Source: Gandjariella thermophila (GTDB taxonomy: Bacteria; Actinomycetota; Actinomycetes; Mycobacteriales; Pseudonocardiaceae). Taken from it: 64,000 bases of DNA. A model generated the notes under the pieces. That model was not told the DNA's origin and did not search any database. It was given only the letters and a program-made list of their open reading frames with translations. This document shows positions 53,095 to 62,491 of this stretch, one piece after another (the first letter of the stretch is position 1; every line of letters begins with the position of its first letter). The translations under genes were made by a program, and so were the position numbers. The DNA lies in assembly GCF_005405885.1 (NCBI RefSeq), contig NZ_BJFL01000002.1, forward strand, positions 337,107 through 401,106, given 5' to 3'.

Positions 53095-54107
53095 TATCTA
53101 CGGGCGGCGGTGGTGGCCGCGTCCCGGAGTGCGGCCGCGACGCGGGCGCGGTGCGTGGTCGCGGTGCCCCAGGCGGACAGCAGGGCGCGGACCTTGGTCA
53201 GCCACAGCCCGAGGTCGTACTCCTGGGTGTAGCCGACCGCGCCGTGCACCTGGAGCGCGGTGCGCGCGGCCTGGTAGGCGGCCCGGCCGGCGGCGACCTT
53301 GGCGGCCGAGCAGTCCCGGCCGGCGGTGGCGGACCGGTCGGCCACCGCCACCGCCGCGCCGTACACCAGCGGCCGGGCCAGCTCCAGCCCGACCAGGACG
53401 TCCGCCAACTGGTGCTTGACCGCCTGGAAGGCGCCGATCGGCCGGCCGAACTGGCTGCGCTGCTTCGCGTAGTCGGTGGCCCGTTCCAGCAGTGCCTGGC
53501 CGGCGCCGACCAGTTGCGCGGCACACGCCAGGGTGCCGGCGTCGAACGCCCGCCCGGCCGCGGCGGTCACCGCCGGCCCGGAGGCGAGCACGCCGGCACC
53601 GTCCACCGCGAACAGCCGGCGGGTTGCGTCCACTGAGGACAGTGCGGTGGTGGTCCTGGCCAGGCTCAGGGTGCCGTCCACGACGAGCAGCACCGGGTCG
53701 GCGAGGTCGGCGTCCAGCGCGTAGGGCAGGTGCGGCGGAGCCGCCAGAGTGGCCACGGTGGTCCCGGCGGAGAGCGCGGGCAGCCAGCGCCCGGCGAGCG
53801 CGTCGTCGCCCAACTCGACCAGCAGGGTGGGCACCGCGGCCACCGACTCGACCAGCGGTCCGGGCACCGCGTGCCGGCCCAGCTCCTCGAAGGCGACCAC
53901 CAGGTCGACCGGGTGCGCGGCCAGGCCGTCCCAGCGCTCCGGCACGGCCAGCCCGGTCACCCCGAGGTCGGCGAGCCGCCGCCACGTGGCCAGGTCGGGT
54001 TGTCCGGCGCCCCACCGGCGTGCCAGGCCGGGCACGTCGGAGCCGCTGAGCAGATCGCCGATGCTGGCGGCGAACTGCCGCTGCTCCGGACTCAGCGTGA
54101 ACTTCAC
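53094..54107 (-). CDS. Acyl-CoA dehydrogenase, FadE32-like
   Basis: 337 residues from GTG 54107. Short dehydrogenase of the FadE32 type: MKFTLSPEQRQFAASIGDLL start, AFEELGRHAVPGPLVES, YAKQRSQFGRPIGAFQAVKHQLADV and LQVHGAVGYTQEYDLGLWLTK. The usual catalytic Glu motif is not evident, in line with the beta subunit of an alpha2beta2 FadE. It likely pairs with the upstream, canonical subunit. A 134-bp gap separates it from that gene. Confidence 0.8.
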   Translation of the reverse strand: MKFTLSPEQRQFAASIGDLLSGSDVPGLARRWGAGQPDLATWRRLADLGVTGLAVPERWDGLAAHPVDLVVAFEELGRHAVPGPLVESVAAVPTLLVELGDDALAGRWLPALSAGTTVATLAAPPHLPYALDADLADPVLLVVDGTLSLARTTTALSSVDATRRLFAVDGAGVLASGPAVTAAAGRAFDAGTLACAAQLVGAGQALLERATDYAKQRSQFGRPIGAFQAVKHQLADVLVGLELARPLVYGAAVAVADRSATAGRDCSAAKVAAGRAAYQAARTALQVHGAVGYTQEYDLGLWLTKVRALLSAWGTATTHRARVAAALRDAATTAARR

Positions 54108-54241
54108 CGGTCACCGTCCTCTCCGCGACCCCGCGCGACCGCGATCGTCTCGCCGGGGCGTCGCTGCGGTAGCCGAGGTCAGCACGCTGACGCCCCGGTG
54201 CGCGCTCTGCCGGGGTGGGTGCCGCGCCTCGACACGCTCAT

Positions 54242-55378
54242 CTACGTCCCTTTGGGCAAGCCGAGCAGCCGCTCCGCGACGACGTTGCGCTGGATCTCGT
54301 TGGTGCCCGCGTAGATCGGGCCGGCCAGGGAGAACAGGTAGCCGTCGAGCCACCGGCCGGTCAGCTCGCCCTCGGCGCCGAGCAGGTCCAGCGCGGTCTC
54401 GTGCAATGCCACGTCCAGTTCGGACCAGAACAGCTTGTTCACGCTGGACTCGGCGCCCAGGCCGCCACCCTCGGCAAGCCGGGTGACCGTGCCGAAGGTG
54501 TACAGCCGGTATGCCTGCGCGCCGATCCAGGCGTCCACCACCCGGTCCCGCAGCGCGGTGTCGGACGGGGCGCCGACCGCCCGCCACAGCCGCACCAACC
54601 GGTCCGCGGCGGCGCGGAACCGGCCCGGGCTGCGCAGCGACAGGCCGCGCTCGTTGCTGGCCGTGCTCATCGCCACCCGCCAGCCGTTGTGCACCTCGCC
54701 GAGCACGTCGGCGTCCGGCACGAACACCCCGTCCAGGAAGATCTCCGCGAATCCGGGCTCGCCGTCGAGTTGGGGGATGGGCCGGATGGTGACGCCCTCG
54801 GCGCGCAGGTCGAACAGGAAGTAGGTGAGACCGCGGTGGCGTTCCGCGTCCGGGTCGGTGCGGAACAGCCCGAATCCCCGGTCCGCGAAGGTGGCCCGGG
54901 AACTCCACGTCTTCTGCCCGGACAGCAGCCAGCCGCCGTCGGTGCGCACCGCGCTGCTGCGGATCGCGGCGAGGTCGCTGCCCGCCTCGGGCTCGGACCA
55001 CGCCTGCGCCCAGATGTCCTCGCCGCGCGCCATCCGGGGAAGCAGCCGCTTGCGCTGCTCGTCGGTGCCGTGCGCGAACAGCGTCGGGGCGAGCAGGAAG
55101 ATGCCGTTCTGGCTGACCCGGCCGGGCGCGCCCGCCGCGTAGTACTCCTCCTCGAAGAGCACCCAGCGCAGCAGCGACGCGTCCCGGCCGCCGTACTCCG
55201 CCGGCCAGGACACCGCGGACAGCCGCGCGCCGGCGAGCGTGGCCTCCCACTCGCGGTGCGCGGCGAAGCCCTCGGCGGTGTCCATCGACGGCAGCGGCCG
55301 CGCCGGCACGTGTTCGGTCAGCCAGTCCCGTACCTCGTCGCGGAAGGCGACATCGCCGGCGTCCAGGTCGAGGTCCAC
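54242..55378 (-). CDS. Acyl-CoA dehydrogenase, FadE31-like
   Basis: 378 residues from GTG 55378, one base after the crotonase stop. Canonical motifs: AQAWSEPEAGSDLAAI, WLLSGQKTWSSRATFADRG, and the C-terminal PIYAGTNEIQRNVVAERLLGLP. Length and position behind fadD3 match FadE31 of M. tuberculosis, which acts on CoA esters from rings C and D. FadE17-type enzymes are the main alternative. Confidence 0.8.
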   Translation of the reverse strand: MDLDLDAGDVAFRDEVRDWLTEHVPARPLPSMDTAEGFAAHREWEATLAGARLSAVSWPAEYGGRDASLLRWVLFEEEYYAAGAPGRVSQNGIFLLAPTLFAHGTDEQRKRLLPRMARGEDIWAQAWSEPEAGSDLAAIRSSAVRTDGGWLLSGQKTWSSRATFADRGFGLFRTDPDAERHRGLTYFLFDLRAEGVTIRPIPQLDGEPGFAEIFLDGVFVPDADVLGEVHNGWRVAMSTASNERGLSLRSPGRFRAAADRLVRLWRAVGAPSDTALRDRVVDAWIGAQAYRLYTFGTVTRLAEGGGLGAESSVNKLFWSELDVALHETALDLLGAEGELTGRWLDGYLFSLAGPIYAGTNEIQRNVVAERLLGLPKGT

Positions 55379-55379
55379 G

Positions 55380-56222
55380 TCAGCTCCCGGCCCGCTTCAT
55401 GGCGCGCGCGTCCAGGCCGGCCAGCGAGTCCGCCGACACCTCGGCGTTGTGCGCGTGCGCGAAGTGGTGCAGCCCGAACACCGAGTCCATGCCGGAGCGC
55501 ATGCCCATCAGGTCCTCGCACTGGTTGACCGCCCGCTTGGCCAGCGCCAGGCCGAAGCGCGGCATCTTGGCGATGGTCTCGGCCAGGGTGAACGTCTCCG
55601 TCTCCAGCTTGTCCCGAGAGACCACCCGGTTCACCATGCCCAGCTCGTAGGCGCGGCGGGCGTCGAACCGTTCCCCGGTGAACAGCACCTCCTTGGCCGC
55701 GCGGGGGCCGAGCACCCACGGGTGCGCGAAGTACTCCACCCCCGGAATGCCCATCCGCAGCACCGGGTCGGCGAAGAACGCGTCGTCCGAGGCGACGATC
55801 ATGTCGCACACCCAGGCCAGCATCAGCCCGCCGGCGATGCACGCGCCCTGCACCATGGCGATGGTGGGTTTGGGCATGTCCCGCCACCGCCGGCACATGC
55901 CGAGGTAGACCTCCATCTCCCGGGCGTAGCGCTGGTCCCCGCCCGGCTTGTCCACGTGGTCCCACCACATCACGGCCCTGCGCTCGTACGAGACGTCCAC
56001 GTCCCGGCCGGGTGTGCCGATGTCGTGGCCGGCGGAGAAGTGCTTGCCGGCGCCGGCGAGCACGATCACCGAGACGTCGTTGTCGTCCACCGCCGTGGTG
56101 AACGCGGCGTCCAGCGCGTAGGTCATCGCGGAGTTCTGCGCGTTGCGGTACTCGGGGCGGTGCATGGTCACCACCGCGACCGGGCCCCGCCGCTCGTAGC
56201 GGACCACGTCCTCGTCGGTCAT
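55380..56222 (-). CDS. Crotonase-family enoyl-CoA hydratase, EchA13-like
   Basis: 280 residues; ATG overlaps the fadD3 stop. The crotonase oxyanion regions are GKHFSAGHDIGT and QGACIAGGLMLAWVCDM, with DAFFADPVLRMGIPGVEYFAHPW following. The long insert between them (residues about 70-105) is typical of the EchA13 branch. In M. tuberculosis echA13 belongs to the KstR2 regulon but lies at another locus; here it is inside the fadD3 operon. Confidence 0.85.
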   Translation of the reverse strand: MTDEDVVRYERRGPVAVVTMHRPEYRNAQNSAMTYALDAAFTTAVDDNDVSVIVLAGAGKHFSAGHDIGTPGRDVDVSYERRAVMWWDHVDKPGGDQRYAREMEVYLGMCRRWRDMPKPTIAMVQGACIAGGLMLAWVCDMIVASDDAFFADPVLRMGIPGVEYFAHPWVLGPRAAKEVLFTGERFDARRAYELGMVNRVVSRDKLETETFTLAETIAKMPRFGLALAKRAVNQCEDLMGMRSGMDSVFGLHHFAHAHNAEVSADSLAGLDARAMKRAGS

Positions 56223-57850
56223 GATTGCTGGGACTCCTCTCGCAGTTGGCGCTTGAGGACCTTGCCGCCGGGATTCCGGGGGAGCTGGGTGCGGAACTCG
56301 ACGTGCCGGGGGACCTTGTAGTTGGCCAGCCGGGTGCGGCAGTGCCCGATGACGTCCTCTGTGGACAGTTCGTGCCCGGGCCGGGTGACCACGTACGCCT
56401 TGCCGACCTCGCCGAGCCGGTCGTCCGGCACGCCGACCACCGCGGAATCGGCGACCCCGGAAAGCCGGGCGAGTACCTGCTCCACCTCGGCCGGGTAGAC
56501 GTTGAACCCGCCGCAGATGTACATGTCCTTGAGCCGGTCGGTGATGGTGAGGTAGCCGCGCCTGTCCAGCCGGCCGACGTCGCCGGTGTGCAGCCAGCCG
56601 TCCCGGTCGATCGCCTGGCCGGTGGCCTCCGGGTCGTCGAGGTAGCCGAGCATCACGTTGGGGCCGCGCAGCAGGACCTCGCCGGGTTCGCCGGGCGGCA
56701 GCGGGTTGCCGTCCGGGTCGGCGACCCGCACCTCGAATCCGGCGGCGGCGCGTCCGGAGGTGCGGGCGACCCGGTCGGCGTCGTCACCGGGCCGGCACAT
56801 GGTGGCCACCACCGCCTCGGTCAGCCCGTACGCGGTGAGCACGGTGCGGAAGCTGAGTTCCGCGCGCATGCGTTCGATCAGGGCGACCGGCACGGTCGCC
56901 GCACCGGTCACCGCCAGCCGCAGGGTGGACAGGTCGAACGTGTCCCGGCTCGGGTGGTCCAGCATGGTCTGGTAGATGGTGGGCGGGCCGGGCAGCACGG
57001 TGATCCGCTCCGCGTCGACCAGCTTCATCGCCCGCTCCACGTCGAACACCGGCTGCGGCACCAGGGTGGCGCCGCGCAGCAGGCAGACGAGGATGCCGGC
57101 CTTGTAGCCGAAGCTGTGGAAGAACGGGTTGATCACCAGGTAGCGGTCGGCCGCGGTGACCTCGCCGCAGTCCGCCCACGCCTCGGCCACCGCGAGCGCT
57201 TGGCGGTGCGCGCTCATCGCGCCCTTGCTGCGGCCGGTGGTACCGGAGGTGAACAGGATGTCGCTGACGCCGTCCGGGTCGACCGCCTCGGCGCGTGCGT
57301 CCGCGTCGGCCGTGGTGAGCATGTCGGCGTAGGCGTCGATCTCGTTCCACTCGATGGCACCGGCGGTGGGTTCGGCGGGCTCTTCGGTCGGGATGCGCAG
57401 CACGGTGCGCACCGCGGGCAGCCCGGGCACCGGGTCGGCGGGGTCGGGCGACCCGTCCGGCTCGGCCGCGGCGGCCCGGCGCAGCTCGGCCAGCCGGTCG
57501 GTGCCGAGGAACGGGCCGGCGACGGCCAGCGTCCGAGCCCGGCTGCGCCGCACCACGTCCAGCGTTTCGGGGCCGGTGAACCGGGTGTTGACGGGGACCA
57601 GGGTGGCCCCGGCGTACAGCGCGCCGAGCGCGGCCACCGCCCAGTGGTGGGTGTTCGGCGCGCACACCGCCACCCGGTCGCCGGGCTCGACGCCGCGGGC
57701 CAGGAACAGGCGGGCCAGGGTGCGGACCCGGTCGTGCAACTCGGCATAGGTCAACCGCACCGAACCGTCGACCACGGCCTCGGCGTCACCGAACCGGGCG
57801 GCGGCACGGGCCACGGCGGCCGGGATCGTGCTCGCGTCGTCGAGACTCAC
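56219..57850 (-). CDS. fadD3: FadD3-like HIP-CoA ligase of steroid ring C/D degradation
   Basis: 543 residues from GTG 57850 behind GGGAGGGG. Adenylation motifs: FTSGTTGRSKGAMSAH, TAYGLTEAVVATM, WLHTGDVG, DRLKDMYICGGFNVYPAEVEQ and the C-terminal Lys in GGKVLKRQLREE. FadD3 activates the propionate side chain of HIP, the C/D-ring product of cholesterol. The call rests on its position divergent from fadE30, across a perfect KstR2 box, as in Mycobacterium. Confidence 0.88.
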   Translation of the reverse strand: MSLDDASTIPAAVARAAARFGDAEAVVDGSVRLTYAELHDRVRTLARLFLARGVEPGDRVAVCAPNTHHWAVAALGALYAGATLVPVNTRFTGPETLDVVRRSRARTLAVAGPFLGTDRLAELRRAAAAEPDGSPDPADPVPGLPAVRTVLRIPTEEPAEPTAGAIEWNEIDAYADMLTTADADARAEAVDPDGVSDILFTSGTTGRSKGAMSAHRQALAVAEAWADCGEVTAADRYLVINPFFHSFGYKAGILVCLLRGATLVPQPVFDVERAMKLVDAERITVLPGPPTIYQTMLDHPSRDTFDLSTLRLAVTGAATVPVALIERMRAELSFRTVLTAYGLTEAVVATMCRPGDDADRVARTSGRAAAGFEVRVADPDGNPLPPGEPGEVLLRGPNVMLGYLDDPEATGQAIDRDGWLHTGDVGRLDRRGYLTITDRLKDMYICGGFNVYPAEVEQVLARLSGVADSAVVGVPDDRLGEVGKAYVVTRPGHELSTEDVIGHCRTRLANYKVPRHVEFRTQLPRNPGGKVLKRQLREESQQS

Positions 57851-57876
57851 GTCCCCTCCCGCTGCGCCTTTGGCAA

Positions 57877-57890
57877 AGCAAGTGCTTGGT
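57877..57890. promoter_or_regulatory. Perfect KstR2 box between fadD3 and fadE30
   Basis: AGCAAGTGCTTGGT matches the AnCAAGnnCTTGnT consensus at every defined base. It lies in the 88-bp divergent promoter and can repress both genes. Confidence 0.85.
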
Positions 57891-57938
57891 AGGCTAGCCT
57901 ACGCAGGTCGGGTTCCGTTTGGCCAGACGGAGGTGCGC

Positions 57939-59099
57939 GTGACGGACGAGGCCTTCCGTCGCCAGGTGCGGGAGTGGTTGGCGGACAACCTCTCCGGCGA
58001 GTTCGCCGCGCTGCGCGGCCTCGGCGGTCCCGGCCGGGAGCACGAGGCGTTCGAGGAGCGGCTGGCGTGGAACCGGCACCTCGCCGCCGCCGGGTGGACC
58101 TGCCTCGGCTGGCCGGTGGAGTACGGCGGTCGCGGGGCCACCGTCGAGCAGCAGGTGATCTTCCACGAGGAGTACGCTCGCGCCGGCGCCCCGGCGAAGG
58201 TCAGCCACCTCGGCGAGGAACTGCTCGGCCCCACCCTGATCGCGTTCGGCACGCCCGAGCAGCAGCGGCGGTTCCTGCCGAAGATCGTCGCCGTGGAGGA
58301 ACTGTGGTGCCAGGGCTACTCCGAACCCGGCGCCGGCTCCGATCTGGCCTCGGTGTCCACGACCGCGACGCTGGACGGCGACGAGTGGGTGGTCAGCGGG
58401 CAGAAGGTGTGGACGTCGCTGGCGCACGTGGCCGACTGGTGCTTCGTGCTGGCCCGCACCGAACCCGGCTCCCGGCGCCACGCCGGGCTGTCGTACCTGC
58501 TGGTGCCGATGCGCCAGGACGGCGTGACGGTGCGGCCGATCCAGCAGCTCACCGGCACGTCCGAGTTCAACGAGGTGTTCTTCGACGGTGCCCGCACCGC
58601 CCGTGACCTGGTGGTCGGCGAGGTCGGTCAGGGCTGGAAGGTGGCCATGGGCACGCTCGCCGTCGAGCGCGGTGTCGCCACCCTCGGCCAGCAGGTCGGC
58701 TTCCGCCGCGAGCTGGAGGGCATCACCGAACTCGCGAAGCGCAACGGCGCGGTGGACGACCCGGTGCTGCGGGAGCGGCTGACCCGGGCCTGGCTCGGCC
58801 TGGACGTGCTGCGCGCGCACGCGCTGCGCACCCTCGCCGGTTCCGGCGGCACGCCGGGCATGGCCGAGGCGTCGGTGGCCAAGCTGTTCTGGGCCGGCTG
58901 GCATCGCGCCCTCGGCGAGCTTGCCATGGAGGTGATCGGCGCGCCCTCCATGGTGGCCGGTACCGACGCCGGTGACCTGGACGAGTGGCAGCGGCTGTTC
59001 CTGTTCAGCCGGGCCGACACGATCTACGGCGGCTCGGACGAGATCCAGCGCAACATCATCGCCGAGCGGGTGCTCGGCCTGCCCCGGGAGGCCCGGTAA
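57939..59099 (+). CDS. fadE30: Acyl-CoA dehydrogenase FadE30
   Basis: 386 residues from GTG 57939, five bases after GGAGG; an in-frame GTG at 57933 overlaps that site. Motifs: GWPVEYGGRGATVEQQVIFHEEYARAGAP, CQGYSEPGAGSDLASV, WVVSGQKVWTSLAHVADW and DTIYGGSDEIQRNIIAERVLGLPRE. FadE30 dehydrogenates the shortened HIP-CoA intermediate. Its place at the head of fadE30-SDR-kstR2-fadA6 matches the mycobacterial locus. Confidence 0.88.
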   Translation: MTDEAFRRQVREWLADNLSGEFAALRGLGGPGREHEAFEERLAWNRHLAAAGWTCLGWPVEYGGRGATVEQQVIFHEEYARAGAPAKVSHLGEELLGPTLIAFGTPEQQRRFLPKIVAVEELWCQGYSEPGAGSDLASVSTTATLDGDEWVVSGQKVWTSLAHVADWCFVLARTEPGSRRHAGLSYLLVPMRQDGVTVRPIQQLTGTSEFNEVFFDGARTARDLVVGEVGQGWKVAMGTLAVERGVATLGQQVGFRRELEGITELAKRNGAVDDPVLRERLTRAWLGLDVLRAHALRTLAGSGGTPGMAEASVAKLFWAGWHRALGELAMEVIGAPSMVAGTDAGDLDEWQRLFLFSRADTIYGGSDEIQRNIIAERVLGLPREAR

Positions 59100-59196
59100 T
59101 GCGCGTGTCAAGTCGCGATGCCCGAGATGACCGCAGCGCGCGCCCTGCCGACCCGCTCGCGGGGGCGCGCGAAGCCGCGGAAAGGAAGGCGCGCCC

Positions 59197-59973
59197 GTGA
59201 TCCCTGCCTACCCCGCCGGCCACGACCTGCTGGCCGACAAGGTCGTCGTGGTGACGGCCGCGGCCGGCACCGGCATCGGCTCCGCCGCCGCCCGGCGCTG
59301 CCTGGAGGAGGGTGCCCGGGTGGTGGTCAGCGACCACCACGAGCGGCGGCTCGGCGAGACCGTGGACAAGCTGGCCGCCGAGCACGGCGACCGGGTGCAC
59401 GGGCTGCCCTGCGACGTCACCGACGGCGGGCAGGTGCAGGCGTTGCTGTCCGGCGCGGTGCGGCGGTTCGGCCGGATCGATGTGTTGATCAACAACGCCG
59501 GGCTGGGCGGCACCCGGTCGGTGCTGGAGATGACCGACGAGGAATGGCAGCGGGTGCTGGACGTGACGCTGAACGGCACGTTCCGGTGCACCCGGGCGGC
59601 GCTGCGGCAGATGGCCGCCCAGGGCGGCGGCGGCGCGGTGGTGAACAACGCCTCCGTGGTCGGCTGGCGGGCGCAGGTCGGCCAGGCGCACTACGCGGCG
59701 GCCAAGGCCGGCGTCATGGCGCTCACCCGATGCGCCGCGCTGGACGCCGCCGAGCACGGCATCCGGGTCAACGCGGTCGCGCCGAGCCTGGCCATGCACC
59801 CGTTCCTGGCCAAGGTCACCAGCGAGGACCTGCTCACCGAGCTGACCTCCCGGGAGGCGTTCGGCCGCGCCGCCGAACCCTGGGAGGTGGCCAACGTCAT
59901 GGTGTTCCTGGCCAGCGACTACGCGTCCTACCTCACCGGCGAGGTGGTATCGGTTTCCAGCCAGCATCCGTAG
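59197..59973 (+). CDS. Short-chain dehydrogenase of the kstR2 locus (IpdF-like candidate)
   Basis: 258 residues from GTG 59197, after GGAAAGGAAGG. The cofactor loop is VTAAAGTGIGSAAARRC, where the first Gly of TGxxxGxG is Ala. Then DVLINNAG, VNNASVVGW and catalytic YAAAK. It corresponds in position to Rv3559c. It likely oxidises a ring-derived hydroxyacyl-CoA; the exact step is not certain from sequence. Confidence 0.85.
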   Translation: MIPAYPAGHDLLADKVVVVTAAAGTGIGSAAARRCLEEGARVVVSDHHERRLGETVDKLAAEHGDRVHGLPCDVTDGGQVQALLSGAVRRFGRIDVLINNAGLGGTRSVLEMTDEEWQRVLDVTLNGTFRCTRAALRQMAAQGGGGAVVNNASVVGWRAQVGQAHYAAAKAGVMALTRCAALDAAEHGIRVNAVAPSLAMHPFLAKVTSEDLLTELTSREAFGRAAEPWEVANVMVFLASDYASYLTGEVVSVSSQHP

Positions 59974-59997
59974 CAGGACGACGACGAGGAGACCAGG

Positions 59998-60660
59998 ATG
60001 AGCCCGCGAGGACGCCGATCGGGCGGTTCCGGGGAGAGCAACGCCGGCGGTTCCGAGCGCCGGGCGGAACTGCTCGCGCTCGCCGCGGAGATGTTCGCCG
60101 AGCGTGGCTTCCGGTCCACCACGGTGCGGGACATCGCCGACGCGGCCGGCATCCTCTCCGGCAGCCTCTACCACCACTTCGACTCCAAGGAATCCATGGT
60201 GGACGAGATCCTGCGCGGGTTCCTGGACGAGCTGTTCGGCCGGTACCGGGAGATCGTCGCCGCCGGGGGTGACCCGAGGGACATGCTCGAGGCGGTGGTG
60301 GTGGCCTCGTTCGAGAGCATCGACCGCCGGCACTCCGAGGTGGCCATCTACCAGAACGAGGCCCGCCACCTGGCCCAGTTCGAGCGGTTCTCCTACATCG
60401 ACGACCTCAACGTGGAGTTCCGCAAGCTGTGGGTCGGCATCCTCGAGGAGGGCGTCCGGTCCGGCGCGTTCCGTCCCGATCTCGACGTCGAGCTGGTCTA
60501 CCGCTTCATCCGGGACACGGTGTGGGTCGCGGTCCGCTGGTACCGCCCCGGCGGCGCGCTGACCGCCCGCGCGGTGGCCGAGCAGTACCTGGGCATCCTG
60601 CTCGACGGCATCTCCACCCGGCGCCGCCGGTCCGCCGCCCGCCGGCAGCCGGCCACCTGA
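59998..60660 (+). CDS. kstR2: KstR2, TetR-family repressor of the ring C/D regulon
   Basis: 220 residues. It resembles mycobacterial KstR2 throughout: RRAELLALAAEMFAERGFRS, TVRDIADAAGILSGSLYHHFDSKESMVDEILRGFLDELFGRY, VAIYQNEARHL and FRPDLDVELVYRFIRDTVWVAVRWYRPGG. It binds HIP-CoA, which releases it from DNA. It lies 24 bp after the SDR gene in the same operon. Confidence 0.95.
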   Translation: MSPRGRRSGGSGESNAGGSERRAELLALAAEMFAERGFRSTTVRDIADAAGILSGSLYHHFDSKESMVDEILRGFLDELFGRYREIVAAGGDPRDMLEAVVVASFESIDRRHSEVAIYQNEARHLAQFERFSYIDDLNVEFRKLWVGILEEGVRSGAFRPDLDVELVYRFIRDTVWVAVRWYRPGGALTARAVAEQYLGILLDGISTRRRRSAARRQPAT

Positions 60661-60840
60661 ATCCAAGGCGTTTCAGTGATCGTGTCGAGCCGCGATACGG
60701 CCGCGACCACCGAGCGCGGTCCGGCCGCCGCACGATCCCGGAGGCAGGGCCCCTACGAGCAGACCGATGTCGTCCCGAGCCCGGCCCTGCCGACGGGATC
60801 GTAGGCGCGCAGACTCGCGGTCAAGAAGGAGGACAGTTCC

Positions 60841-61995
60841 ATGTCCGAGGCGTACATCATCGACGCGGTGCGCACTCCGGTCGGCCGGCGAGGCGGGGCG
60901 CTCGCCGGGGTGCACCCCGCCGACCTCGGCGCCAGGGTGATCACCGCGCTGCTGGACCGCACCGACGTCGACCCGATCGACGTGGACGACGTGATCTTCG
61001 GCTGCGTGGACACCATCGGCCCGCAGGCCGGGGACATCGCCAGGACCGCCTGGCTGGTCGCCGGGTTCCCGGAGCAGGTGCCCGGGGTGACCGTGGACCG
61101 GCAGTGCGGGTCCAGCCAGCAGGCCGTGCACTTCGCCGCCCAGGCGGTGATGAGCGGCACCGCCGACCTGGTGTTGGCCGGCGGGGTGCAGAACATGAGC
61201 CAGATCCCGATCGCCGCCGCGATGACCGCGGCCGAGCCCTACGGTTTCGCCGACCCCTTCAGCACCTCCGAGGGTTGGAAACACCGCTACGGCGACGAGG
61301 AGATTTCCCAGTTCCGCGCGGCCGACCTGATCGCGCTGCGCTGGGACCTCTCCCGCGAGGAGATGGAACGCTTCGCGCTGACCAGCCACGAGCGGGCCGT
61401 CGCCGCGATCGACTCGGGCCGCTTCGACCGGGAGATCGTGCCGATGGGCGAGGTGCGCCAGGACGAGGGCCCGCGCCGGGACACCAGCCCGGAGAAGATG
61501 GCCAAGCTGGAACCGCTGCGCCCGGGCGGCCGGATCACCGCCGCGCTGGCCAGCCAGATCTCCGACGGCGCCAGCGCGGTGCTGGTCGCCTCCGAGCGGG
61601 CGGTGCAGGAGTACGGGCTGATCCCGCGGGCCCGGGTGCACCACCTGTCCGCGCGCGGCTCCGACCCGGTCTACATGCTCACCGCGCCGATCCGGGCTAC
61701 CCGGCACGCGCTGGAGCGCACCGGCATGGAGTTGCGCGACATCGACCTGTTCGAGGTCAACGAGGCGTTCGCCAGCGTGGTTCTGGCCTGGGCCAAGGAG
61801 ATCGGCGCCGACCTGGACCGGGTCAACGTCAACGGCGGCGGCATCGCCCTGGGCCATCCCATCGGCGCCACCGGGACCAAGCTGATGACCACCCTGCTGC
61901 ACGAGTTGGAGCGCACCGGCGGCCGGTTCGGCCTGCAGACCATGTGCGAGGGCGGCGGCCAGGCCAACGTCACCATCATCGAACGCCTTGGCTGA
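60841..61995 (+). CDS. fadA6: FadA6-like acetyl-CoA acetyltransferase (thiolase)
   Basis: 384 residues; ATG 60841 is preceded by AAGGAGGACAG. The thiolase triad is complete: Cys89 in DRQCGSSQQAVH, His in GHPIGATG and Cys in MCEGGGQANV, plus NEAFA. Cleaves the 3-ketoacyl-CoA at the end of ring degradation. It is separated from kstR2 by 180 bp without a visible palindrome, so it may read through from the fadE30 promoter. Confidence 0.92.
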   Translation: MSEAYIIDAVRTPVGRRGGALAGVHPADLGARVITALLDRTDVDPIDVDDVIFGCVDTIGPQAGDIARTAWLVAGFPEQVPGVTVDRQCGSSQQAVHFAAQAVMSGTADLVLAGGVQNMSQIPIAAAMTAAEPYGFADPFSTSEGWKHRYGDEEISQFRAADLIALRWDLSREEMERFALTSHERAVAAIDSGRFDREIVPMGEVRQDEGPRRDTSPEKMAKLEPLRPGGRITAALASQISDGASAVLVASERAVQEYGLIPRARVHHLSARGSDPVYMLTAPIRATRHALERTGMELRDIDLFEVNEAFASVVLAWAKEIGADLDRVNVNGGGIALGHPIGATGTKLMTTLLHELERTGGRFGLQTMCEGGGQANVTIIERLG

Positions 61996-62125
61996 CCAGC
62001 ACGCCGCAGCCGGCCGCCCGGCAGCCCGGACGCGGCTCGTCACTCCCCGGAACGCGGCCCCGGGTCACGACCCCGTGGCGGCACCCGTGACGTCGGGAAC
62101 CGGTTGTTGCCCCGTTGCGACCTGG

Positions 62126-62491
62126 TCAGCGACTGGCCTCGATGACTTCGTATCCGTTCTCGCCGAACGGGCCGTACTCGACGTCGATGTCCGCCGGCAG
62201 GGCTTCCCTGAGCTGTCGGGCCAACTCCCGCCCCTCGGCGTTGAACGTCGCCTGCTCCTCGGTCGTGGCGAATCCTGCGTCCCGCGGGTTCGCGTCGTCG
62301 TAGGTCGCCTGAAACCGGCTGTCCCATACCTGGACCCGCTCGAGCAGTCCGACGTCCACGGGCACGACATCGGTGATCTCCTCGACACCGTAGGGGTGGG
62401 CGACCCCGCCGCCGACGGCTACCCAGAACGGGCCCGTTTCCCAATCGGCCATCAGACGAATGGTAATCTTCGAATTCGTTTTCTCGGTCAT
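62126..62491 (-). CDS. Putative immunity protein
   Basis: 121 residues, acidic (many Asp/Glu) and without recognised domain; the core is IRLMADWETGPFWVAVGGG and RELARQLREALPADIDVEYGP. The ATG overlaps the stop of the toxin-like gene (ATGA). Small acidic proteins encoded directly after polymorphic toxins are usually their immunity factors, so the function is inferred from position. Confidence 0.6.
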   Translation of the reverse strand: MTEKTNSKITIRLMADWETGPFWVAVGGGVAHPYGVEEITDVVPVDVGLLERVQVWDSRFQATYDDANPRDAGFATTEEQATFNAEGRELARQLREALPADIDVEYGPFGENGYEVIEASR

